Part shown: piece by piece, positions 1 through 5,820 of the stretch | Position numbering within the stretch: position 1 is the first letter of the stretch | Layout of the letters: each line of letters starts with the position of its first letter | Assembly: GCA_028871595.1 (NCBI GenBank) | Contig: JAGWMT010000123.1 | Span: forward strand, 1 to 8,988 | Direction of reading: 5' to 3' | Length of the DNA stretch: 8,988 nt | From: Elusimicrobiota bacterium | GTDB lineage: Bacteria > Elusimicrobiota > Elusimicrobia > UBA1565 > UBA9628 | Made by a program: the position numbers and the translations under genes | The notes under the pieces: model-generated | Told to the model about the DNA's origin: nothing | Database searches by the model: none | What the model saw: only the letters and a program-made list of their open reading frames with translations

Positions 1-123
1 GGGCGTGACGCGGGCCTTCAGCTTGCCCTTGTTGACCCAGTTGATCACGGTGGTGTGGAACACGCCGCACAGCCGCGCGACTTCGAAAGTGGTGAACGTC
101 CGTTCGCCGAACTGCTCGCTCAT
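1..123 (-). CDS. Helix-turn-helix (excisionase/MerR/BldC-like) DNA-binding protein, N-terminal 41 residues only
   Basis: The minus strand reads from an ATG at 123 down to the left edge with no stop, so only the first 41 residues are present. The sequence runs FTTFEVARLCGV, then TTVINWVNKGKLKARVTP. This is the usual small winged-helix pattern of excisionase, BldC and MerR N-terminal domains: a helix starting after a (F/Y)TT motif, a turn, a recognition helix with a central NW, then a GKLKA wing entry. In many bacteria this domain is joined to a C-terminal receiver domain. That part would lie outside the window, so whether this is a one-domain regulator or a response regulator is open. There is no Shine-Dalgarno sequence before the ATG; an AT-rich palindrome sits 8 bases upstream. 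Domain type is fairly sure, biological role unknown. Confidence 0.8.
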   Translation of the reverse strand, partial: MSEQFGERTFTTFEVARLCGVFHTTVINWVNKGKLKARVTP

Positions 124-131
124 GAACGGAG

Positions 132-144
132 GATAATAATTATC
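132..144. promoter_or_regulatory. AT-rich palindrome upstream of the HTH gene; candidate operator and -10 region
   Basis: GATAAT-A-ATTATC is a perfect 6-1-6 inverted repeat in otherwise GC-rich DNA. Read on the minus strand it offers GATAAT (144-139) and TATTAT (138-133) as possible -10 hexamers, ending about 9 to 15 bases before the ATG at 123. It could be the core promoter of the regulator gene, an autoregulatory operator, or both. No convincing -35 hexamer is seen. The palindrome is observed; its role is inferred. Confidence 0.45.
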
Positions 145-196
145 GCGCCCCCGCGCAAGCCTTCCTCGTCCCCGGGCAAACGCGCGGCGATTTCTG

Positions 197-202
197 TATA
201 AT
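197..202 (+). promoter_or_regulatory. -10 box of the tRNA-Cys promoter
   Basis: A perfect TATAAT lies 10 bases before the first base of the tRNA. A start of transcription about 7 bases downstream would give a 5' leader of only a few bases. No good -35 hexamer is visible at 16-18 bases upstream (the bases there read GGGCAA). Confidence 0.65.
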
Positions 203-212
203 CATGGAAGAC

Positions 213-289
213 GGTGCGATACCCAAGTGGTCCAAGGGGATGGTCTGCAAAACCATTATTCGCGGGTTCGAATCCCGCTCGCACCTCCA
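213..289 (+). tRNA. tRNA-Cys (anticodon GCA)
   Basis: All four arms fold. The acceptor stem pairs GGTGCGA (213-219) with TCGCACC (279-285). The D stem is CCC/GGG around the loop AAGTGGTCCAA. The anticodon stem ATGGT/ACCAT (240-244/252-256) encloses the loop CTGCAAA, with GCA at 247-249. The T arm is GCGGG/CCCGC (262-266/274-278) around TTCGAAT. The discriminator base is T286, as expected for tRNA-Cys, and CCA is encoded at 287-289. It decodes UGC and UGU. It stands alone between its own -10 box and a terminator. Confidence 0.97.
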
Positions 290-311
290 GTTTATACAGC
301 ACGAAGCGAAC

Positions 312-343
312 GCGCCCTCCCTCCGGGGAGGGCGCTCGTTTTT
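312..343 (+). terminator. Rho-independent terminator after tRNA-Cys
   Basis: GCGCCCTCC (312-320) pairs perfectly with GGAGGGCGC (327-335) across a 6-base loop. After TCG comes a run of five T (339-343). It sits 23 bases after the tRNA CCA end, so it ends the tRNA transcript and separates it from the M16 protease gene. The rest of the 290-426 gap holds only the protease promoter region. Confidence 0.88.
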
Positions 344-410
344 AAGCCCTAGGACCAATGCCGGACACCGCTTGGGACCTCAGGCCCTCGGGGAACCCGG
401 CCGACGGCGC

Positions 411-416
411 TAGAAT
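411..416 (+). promoter_or_regulatory. Putative -10 box of the M16 protease gene
   Basis: TAGAAT (5 of 6 matches to TATAAT) lies 10 bases before the ATG at 427. Transcription would start about 3-4 bases before that ATG, so the mRNA would be essentially leaderless. This agrees with the lack of a Shine-Dalgarno sequence (the bases before the ATG read CTTCCTCAAT). No clear -35 hexamer is seen. Confidence 0.5.
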
Positions 417-426
417 CTTCCTCAAT

Positions 427-3400
427 ATGAAGACCGCCAGCGCCGTCCTGAGCCTGCTGCTCGCCTCACAATCCTTCGCTCAGGTGGCCGCAGTCCGGGT
501 CGTGCCGATATCTCCCTCGCTTCCGGGAATGCTCGCCGCCCCCGCCGCGCTCGGATCATCCGTCGTTCCCCTTTCCGCGCCGTCGCTCACCGCGTCTCCC
601 ATGGCCGTCTCGCTTCCCGTGACGGCCGCTCCCGCCGTTGCCGTACCGCTCGCCGCTCCCGCTTTGCCCGTCGCCCGCGCCGCCGCCGCCGTCCCGGCGA
701 ATCCCAACGGCGGACGGCCGTCGTCGGAATCCCAACGCGACCAGGCCGCCCGCCCCTTCGACGGCGCCGCCGCGCGCCCCGCGTCGTCCGACGACGCCGT
801 TCCCGCCCAGCCGTCCTCCGAGGAGAGCCCCCGCTTGAACCTGCCCGCGAAGACTTTCGTTCTGCCCAACGGCCTGACCGTCGTGGTCCACACCGACAAG
901 ACCAGCCCCGTGGTCGCGGTCTCGATCACCTACAAAGTCGGCTCGCAGCACGAGCGCGAGGGCCTGTCCGGCTTCGCCCATCTGTTCGAACACCTGATGG
1001 CCCAGGGCACCAAGAGCCTCAAGCCCCGCGAGATTTCCCAATTGATCGAGTCCAACGGCGGCGTGCGCAACGCCTACACCATGCGCACCAACACCACCTA
1101 CCACTCCGTCGTCCCCAAGAGCGCGCTGAAGACCGTGCTGTGGGCCGAGGCCGAGCGCATGAGCACCCTCAACGTGGACGCCCGCGCCCTCGCCCTGGAA
1201 CAGCAGGTCGTGTTGGAAGAAATGCGCCTGCGCTACACCAACGCCGCCTACGCCAAGGCCCGCGACGCCGGCATGGCCGAGACCGCCTTCTCCAAGTGGG
1301 AGAACCGCCACACCACCATCGGCGAGGACGCCGACGTGCGCAACGCCCGCCTGGAGGACGTGCGCGCTTTCTATCAGGCCCACTACGCCCCCAACAACGC
1401 CGTGATCGCTTTGGCCGGAGACGTGACCGAGGCGGAGGCGCGCGAGCTGGTGGGCCGCTTCTTCGGCCCGCTGACCCCGCGGACCATCGCCGCGAAGCCC
1501 GATTTGTCGGAAGCGCCCATCGAAGGCGAAAAGCGCCGCGTCGTGGAGGACAAGTTCGCCAAGGTTCCCCTCGTCATGACCGGCTGGCGCGCTCCTGAAC
1601 GCGGCACCAAGGACTACTGGGCCCTGACCGTCCTGGCCGAGGTGCTCGGCTCAGGCGAGGAGAGCCCGCTGTACCAGGCCCTCGTCAAGGAGACCAAGCT
1701 GGCCCTCTCGGTCCAACCCAATTACCCGTGGTGGACCTCCCAGACCAATCCCGGCGGCCCCGACCTGTTCGGCCTGATGATGTCGCTCAAGCCCGGCTCC
1801 TCCGTGGACGCCGCGCTGGCCGTCGCCGACCGCGTGATCGCGCGCATCGCCCAGCACGGCCCCGACGCCGCCCAGGTGGCCGCCGCCAAGACCGGCCTGG
1901 AGCTGTCGTGGACCAAGGACCTGGAACAACTGATCGACCGCGCCAAGACCTTGTCGTCCTACGCCGCCTTGGTCGGAAATCCCGCCGGCCTGTCCCGCGA
2001 CCTGGAGGCCCTGCTCTCCGTGACGCCCGCCGACGTGCGCGACGCCGCCGCCCGCTGGCTGACCGGCCGCGGCCGCGCCGTCGTCGAAGCCCGCCCCGCC
2101 CCGCAGCTGGCCCTGGCCGCCGACCAGCCGACCGCCCCCATCCCCGCCGAAACCCCGCGCCCCGCCGGAGACCCCAAGCCCGAGCTCGACGCCCAGCCCT
2201 CGGCCCCGCTCCCGGCCATCGAACGCTTCGCCTTGTCCAACGGCTTGAAAGTCGTCGTGGTGCAGGACAAGCGCCTGCCGCTTTTGGAAGCGCGCCTGAA
2301 CATCCCCGGCGGCCGCGTCGCCGAGCGCGCCGGAGAGGAGGGCCTGTCCGCCGCCGTCTCCGAGCTGCTGACCTCCGGCGCCGGCGACCTGGACGCGAAG
2401 GGCGTCTCCGCGCGCTTCTCCGCCCTGGGCTATAAGCTGGACGTGTCCCGCGGCATGGAGAGCTACTCCCTGGACGCCGCCGGCCTGGCGCGCAACTCCG
2501 GCGCCTTCTTCGCCGCCGTGGCCGACGTCCTGCGCCGCGCGTCGTTCCCTCAGGACGAGGTCGCCCTGTGGAAGGAGAACAAGGCCGAGGAGCTGAAGAT
2601 CTCCCGCTCCAAGCCCGACTTCCTGTCCAACGAGAAGGTGAAGGCCGAGGTGTTCGGCCCCGCTCACCCGTACGGGCGCCCCGCGCTGGAAGATTCCCAA
2701 TTGGCGGCCGTCGACCGCGCTAAGATCATCGCCTACGCGCGCCGCGCCTTGTCTCCCGACGGCGCCACCCTCGTCGTGACCGGCGACATCCAGCCCGAGG
2801 CGCTGCGCGCCCAACTGGAATCGGCGTTCGCGGGCTGGAACGCCCCCTCGTCCGCGGCCGTCGTTCCCGCGCTGGCCGCCACGTCTCCCGCCCCGCTCTC
2901 CCTGGTCAACCGGGACGGGTCCAAACAGGCGAACCTCACCATCGCCCAGGCGATCGACCTCAAGCCCGGCGACCCGGACTGGCTGGCGTTCTCCGTGATG
3001 AACCAGATCCTCGGCGGCTCGGCCACCTCGCGCCTGTTCCTGAACCTGCGCGTGGACAAGGGCTACACCTACGGCTCCTACGCCCGCGCCGCCGCTTTGG
3101 GCCGCGGCTCCCTGTGGACCGCCACCGCGGAGACGCGCAACGAGGTCGCCGCCCCGGCCTTGGCCGAGATGCGCAAGGAGATCGCCCGCATGCGCGACGA
3201 GGACGTCCCCGAGGCCACCTTGGCCGCGGTCAAACGCTACCTCGCCGGAATCTTCCTGCTCAAGAACTCCTCCATCGACTACCAGGCCGACAGCCTGGCC
3301 GCCTACGAGCGCGACGGCCGGAACGCCGAGAGCGAACTGTCCACGTACCTGGCGCGCCTGAACGCACTCACGCCCGCGGACATCCGGCGGGTCGCCCAAA

Positions 3401-3477
3401 AGTACCTGGACCCCGCGAAGATGGCGACGGTCGTCGTCGGCGACGAAAAGGTTCTCGGTCCGGCCCTCGCCCGATAG
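427..3477 (+). CDS. Secreted two-domain M16 (insulinase-like) zinc metalloprotease, 1016 aa
   Basis: The ATG at 427 is chosen because it begins a clean signal peptide (MKTASAVLSLLLASQSFA, cut near residue 18). An in-frame ATG at 358 would add 23 residues that bury the signal, and it lies just after a terminator. Residues about 20-135 are a low-complexity Ala/Pro/Val/Ser linker. The first M16 domain (about 140-555) has the inverted zinc motif HLFEH (H185, E188, H189), and the likely third ligand E265 lies 76 residues further on. After a second Pro-rich linker (about 556-595) comes a second M16 domain (about 598-1010). It lacks HxxEH (SAAVSELL at the equivalent place) but keeps the substrate-binding stretch LRVDKGYTYGSY (R875, Y880, Y882). 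This is one catalytic and one non-catalytic half in a single chain, forming the peptide-degrading clamshell; many bacteria make the halves as separate subunits. It probably acts in the periplasm or outside the cell. Substrate unknown. Confidence 0.93.
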   Translation: MKTASAVLSLLLASQSFAQVAAVRVVPISPSLPGMLAAPAALGSSVVPLSAPSLTASPMAVSLPVTAAPAVAVPLAAPALPVARAAAAVPANPNGGRPSSESQRDQAARPFDGAAARPASSDDAVPAQPSSEESPRLNLPAKTFVLPNGLTVVVHTDKTSPVVAVSITYKVGSQHEREGLSGFAHLFEHLMAQGTKSLKPREISQLIESNGGVRNAYTMRTNTTYHSVVPKSALKTVLWAEAERMSTLNVDARALALEQQVVLEEMRLRYTNAAYAKARDAGMAETAFSKWENRHTTIGEDADVRNARLEDVRAFYQAHYAPNNAVIALAGDVTEAEARELVGRFFGPLTPRTIAAKPDLSEAPIEGEKRRVVEDKFAKVPLVMTGWRAPERGTKDYWALTVLAEVLGSGEESPLYQALVKETKLALSVQPNYPWWTSQTNPGGPDLFGLMMSLKPGSSVDAALAVADRVIARIAQHGPDAAQVAAAKTGLELSWTKDLEQLIDRAKTLSSYAALVGNPAGLSRDLEALLSVTPADVRDAAARWLTGRGRAVVEARPAPQLALAADQPTAPIPAETPRPAGDPKPELDAQPSAPLPAIERFALSNGLKVVVVQDKRLPLLEARLNIPGGRVAERAGEEGLSAAVSELLTSGAGDLDAKGVSARFSALGYKLDVSRGMESYSLDAAGLARNSGAFFAAVADVLRRASFPQDEVALWKENKAEELKISRSKPDFLSNEKVKAEVFGPAHPYGRPALEDSQLAAVDRAKIIAYARRALSPDGATLVVTGDIQPEALRAQLESAFAGWNAPSSAAVVPALAATSPAPLSLVNRDGSKQANLTIAQAIDLKPGDPDWLAFSVMNQILGGSATSRLFLNLRVDKGYTYGSYARAAALGRGSLWTATAETRNEVAAPALAEMRKEIARMRDEDVPEATLAAVKRYLAGIFLLKNSSIDYQADSLAAYERDGRNAESELSTYLARLNALTPADIRRVAQKYLDPAKMATVVVGDEKVLGPALAR

Positions 3478-3481
3478 CGAA

Positions 3482-3531
3482 GCCCTGGGGCCGAAGGGCC
3501 TATTTATATCAAGGCCTTTAGGCCTATTTTT
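3482..3531 (+). terminator. Intrinsic terminator (tandem hairpins) after the M16 protease gene
   Basis: AGGCC (3512-3516) pairs with GGCCT (3521-3525) across the loop TTTA, followed by A and five T (3527-3531). Just upstream, GCCCT (3482-3486) can pair with AGGGC (3495-3499), and GGCCTATTT occurs twice (3497 and 3521), so alternative folds are possible. The stem of the main hairpin is short (5 bp). The position between a stop codon and a new promoter supports the call. Confidence 0.68.
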
Positions 3532-3533
3532 CC

Positions 3534-3563
3534 TTGACTCCTCCCCGCCGCTTGTGTTGAAAT
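3534..3563 (+). promoter_or_regulatory. Putative promoter of the serine protease operon
   Basis: TTGACT (3534-3539, 5 of 6 matches to the -35 consensus) is followed after 18 bases by TGAAAT (3558-3563, 4 of 6 matches to TATAAT). Transcription would start near 3570 and give a leader of about 30 bases. The -35 begins inside the T-run of the preceding terminator. This is the only place in the window with a recognisable -35. Confidence 0.5.
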
Positions 3564-3589
3564 CGCGGCGTCGGATCCCATCAGGTCCC

Positions 3590-3594
3590 GGAGG
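3590..3594 (+). promoter_or_regulatory. Shine-Dalgarno site of the serine protease
   Basis: GGAGG lies 5 bases before the ATG at 3600 and fixes that start. It is worth noting because most other genes here lack such a site. Confidence 0.85.
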
Positions 3595-3599
3595 TTTCA

Positions 3600-4544
3600 A
3601 TGAAACGATTGCTCGCGACGTGCGCGGCGCTGCTCGCCGCCGTGCGGCTGGCGGCCCCGGCCAACGCCCAGATGCACGGCAAGGTCGTTTACGGCTCCGA
3701 CGACCGCATCGACGTCTACCAGACCGACGACATGCGCCTGCGCGCCCTGGCCGACTCCACCGTGGCCTTGTTCCAGTCGGGCGACGTGACGGCGAACGGA
3801 GTCCTCACCACCCAGAATTACGGCGAACGAATGGGCTTGTGCAAGGAAGAACCGTTTTTCGATCAGCCCATGGGCGCATTCTGCTCCGGCTCCTTGGTGG
3901 CTCCGGACATCATCATGACCGCGGGACATTGCGTGCCCAGCGCCGAGGAATGCGCGGGCATCAAGTTCGTGTTCGGCTTCTCGGTGAAGGAAAAGGGCAA
4001 GTACCCGGCCAAGGTCGGCGCAGGCGACGTGTACGGGTGTAAAGAGCTCATCGGCCGCGCGCAGGTCAACGACGGCGCCGACTGGGCGCTGGTCCGGCTG
4101 GACCGGAAGGTGACCGGCCGCAAGCCTCTCAAGCTCAACCGGAGCGGGAAAATCGCCGTCGGCGCCCCCGTGCTGGTCATCGGCCACCCGGCGGGCCTGC
4201 CCACCAAGATCGCCGGCGGCGCGAACGTGCGCGACTCGTCGAAGCCGGGCTTCTTCGTCGCCAACCTGGACACCTACGGCGGGAACTCCGGCTCGGCGGT
4301 GTTCAACGCGGAGACGGGCCTGGTGGAAGGCATTTTGGTGCGCGGCGAGCAGGATTACGTCTATAATGGAACCTGCCGCGTGTCGAACAAGTGCGCCAAC
4401 GACGGTTGCCGCGGAGAGGACGTGACCAAGATCGCCAACGTCGCCGACCAGATACCCGCCGCCCAGCACCGCCGGCGCGTGGCCGAGTTGGAACCGCGCA
4501 TCGCGGCCGTGCTCGCCGAGCTGGGCGTGGAGGCGCGCCCCTGA
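3600..4544 (+). CDS. Secreted trypsin-like (S1 family) serine protease, 314 aa
   Basis: The signal peptide runs from MKRLLATCAALLAAV to about residue 23 (ANA before Q). The mature protein shows all three S1 motifs: H110 in MTAGHC, D161 in GADWALVRL and S230 in YGGNSGSAVF. GGNSGS resembles V8/glutamyl endopeptidase-like members (S1B). However, C95 and C111 bracket the catalytic His exactly like the chymotrypsin Cys42-Cys58 bridge, which V8 proteases lack. Further cysteines (C81, C118, C147, C259, C265, C270) suggest folding in an oxidising compartment. The mature enzyme starts soon after the signal peptide and has at most a short propeptide (about 25-45). The C-terminal tail (about 272-314) is helical and charged. 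It is the first gene of a unit with the Memo-family and glycosyltransferase genes. Cleavage specificity cannot be read from the sequence. Confidence 0.92.
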   Translation: MKRLLATCAALLAAVRLAAPANAQMHGKVVYGSDDRIDVYQTDDMRLRALADSTVALFQSGDVTANGVLTTQNYGERMGLCKEEPFFDQPMGAFCSGSLVAPDIIMTAGHCVPSAEECAGIKFVFGFSVKEKGKYPAKVGAGDVYGCKELIGRAQVNDGADWALVRLDRKVTGRKPLKLNRSGKIAVGAPVLVIGHPAGLPTKIAGGANVRDSSKPGFFVANLDTYGGNSGSAVFNAETGLVEGILVRGEQDYVYNGTCRVSNKCANDGCRGEDVTKIANVADQIPAAQHRRRVAELEPRIAAVLAELGVEARP

Positions 4545-4546
4545 CC

Positions 4547-5818
4547 TTGACCGGTCCCGACGTCCCGCTTCCCGCGCTGCGGACCCGCCTGGAGGCGGTG
4601 CCGGCCGTCGAGGAAGGCCGGCAGGTCTTCGTCCTCCGGGATTTGGAGGAGCTGACGGACAAACCGTTGGCGCTGTCCGCCGGCGGCATGATGCTGGTGT
4701 CGCTCCTCGACGGCCGGCGCAGCGCCGCGCAGCTGCGCGACCTCTTCCTGAAAAACAGCGGCTCGGTCATCGAGATTCCGGTGATCCTCGATCTGGTCGG
4801 CGCCCTGGACGCGGCCGGCTACCTGGAGACGCCCGCCGTCGCGGAGAAGCGCAAGAAAATCATGGAGGCGTTCAAGGCGTCCGGACGTCGCCCCGCCGTG
4901 TTCGCCGGCGCGTCCTATCCCGCGGAACCCCTGGCCCTGGCCGGCGAACTGGGCAAGTTCTTCACCGCCGACAAAGGCCCGGGCAAGGAGAAGGGCGACG
5001 GCGCGCGCCCCGCGCCCGTGGGGCTCGTCGCCCCGCATATCGACTACGCGCGCGGAGGACCCGCCTACGCCTGGGCCTACCAGGCCTTGTCCGAGCGCAC
5101 CCCGCCCGACGTGATCCTGGCCCTGGGCGTGGCCCACGTCTCTCCCGATTCGCCCTGGGTGTTCACGCCCAAGACCTACGAGACCCCGTTCGGTCCCATG
5201 GAGACCGACGCCGCGCTGTACGACGACCTGTCCCGCTCCGTGTGGTACGACCCCCGCGCCGACGAGTGGACGCACAAGAACGAGCACTCGCTCGAGCTGC
5301 AGGCCGTCTGGCTGCGCTACCTCTGGCGCGAGAAGACCCCGCCGTGGGTGCCCGTCCTGGTCTCCACGTTCGAGCGCTTCTCCCCGGACGAGGCCCCGTC
5401 CAAGATCCCGACCATCGAGAAGGCGCTCAAGGATTTCGGCGCGATCGTGCGCGCCCACCAGGCCCGGGGCCGGCGCGTGATGGTGCTGTGCGGCGTGGAC
5501 CTGGCGCACGTCGGCCCGCGCTTCGGCGACGAGCGGGAGATCACGCCCGAGCTGGAGAAGAAGATCGAGACCGAGGACCGGACCTCCCTGGTGGACGCCA
5601 TGGCCCTGGACGCCGACGGCTTCTACAAATCCGTGGTCGCGGGCGGGCATTGGCGCAAGGTGTGCGGGCTGTCGTCGCTGTACACCGGACTGCGCCTGAT
5701 CAAGGAGCTGGAGGGCTCCGCGTCGGCGCCCGGGCGCCTGCTGACCTACGGCCAGGCCCCCGACCCGGCGGGCGGCGTCGTCTCCTTCGCGTCCGCCCTC
5801 TTCGACGCGAAAGCCTGA
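4547..5818 (+). CDS. Memo-family protein (AmmeMemoRadiSam system protein B-like) with N-terminal PqqD-like domain, 423 aa
   Basis: Start is taken as TTG 4547, two bases after the protease stop. CTG 4541 is an alternative: it overlaps that stop as CTGA and is better spaced from GGAGG at 4529-4533. The in-frame ATG at 4391 would add an Arg-rich stretch that is just the protease read in another frame. Residues about 25-97 (LSAGGMMLVSLLDGRRS, then a helix ending DAAGYLE) look like a PqqD-type small winged-helix domain. Residues about 115-420 are the Memo domain, related to class III extradiol dioxygenases (LigB). Likely metal ligands equivalent to those of human MEMO1 are all present: H164 in APHIDY, H197 in LGVAHVS and C373 in VCGLSSLY, plus D318 and H321 in GVDLAHVG. 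No AMMECR1 or radical-SAM partner gene is in the window. Family is sure; the reaction of bacterial Memo proteins is not settled, so no function is assigned. Probably cytoplasmic. Confidence 0.88.
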   Translation: MTGPDVPLPALRTRLEAVPAVEEGRQVFVLRDLEELTDKPLALSAGGMMLVSLLDGRRSAAQLRDLFLKNSGSVIEIPVILDLVGALDAAGYLETPAVAEKRKKIMEAFKASGRRPAVFAGASYPAEPLALAGELGKFFTADKGPGKEKGDGARPAPVGLVAPHIDYARGGPAYAWAYQALSERTPPDVILALGVAHVSPDSPWVFTPKTYETPFGPMETDAALYDDLSRSVWYDPRADEWTHKNEHSLELQAVWLRYLWREKTPPWVPVLVSTFERFSPDEAPSKIPTIEKALKDFGAIVRAHQARGRRVMVLCGVDLAHVGPRFGDEREITPELEKKIETEDRTSLVDAMALDADGFYKSVVAGGHWRKVCGLSSLYTGLRLIKELEGSASAPGRLLTYGQAPDPAGGVVSFASALFDAKA

Positions 5819-5820
5819 GC

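Noticed and set aside
140..358. Short minus-strand frames over the tRNA (containing a RAGFEPANNGFADHPLG-like stretch)
   Set aside because: This is the familiar false protein produced by translating the reverse complement of a tRNA gene; the tRNA folds completely.
358..426. In-frame ATG at 358 as start of the M16 protease
   Set aside because: It would put 23 charged and polar residues before the signal peptide and lies just after the tRNA terminator, upstream of the -10 box.
601..800. Repetitive GCC/CCG-rich DNA in the M16 leader, considered as a DNA repeat or CRISPR-like array
   Set aside because: No unit of fixed length recurs. It is just Ala/Pro codon richness in the low-complexity protein linker.
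1651..3600. Long open frame (649 codons) antisense to the M16 protease gene
   Set aside because: Gly/Val/Gln/Arg-rich shadow typical of GC-rich DNA, where the sense strand avoids the codons that would give antisense stops. It has no domain motif, and the sense frame has clear catalytic motifs.
5242..5820. Upstream extension of the glycosyltransferase frame back to an ATG at 5242
   Set aside because: The extension is Arg/Gly-rich and lies wholly inside the Memo-family gene in another frame. GTG 5821 directly precedes the first membrane helix.
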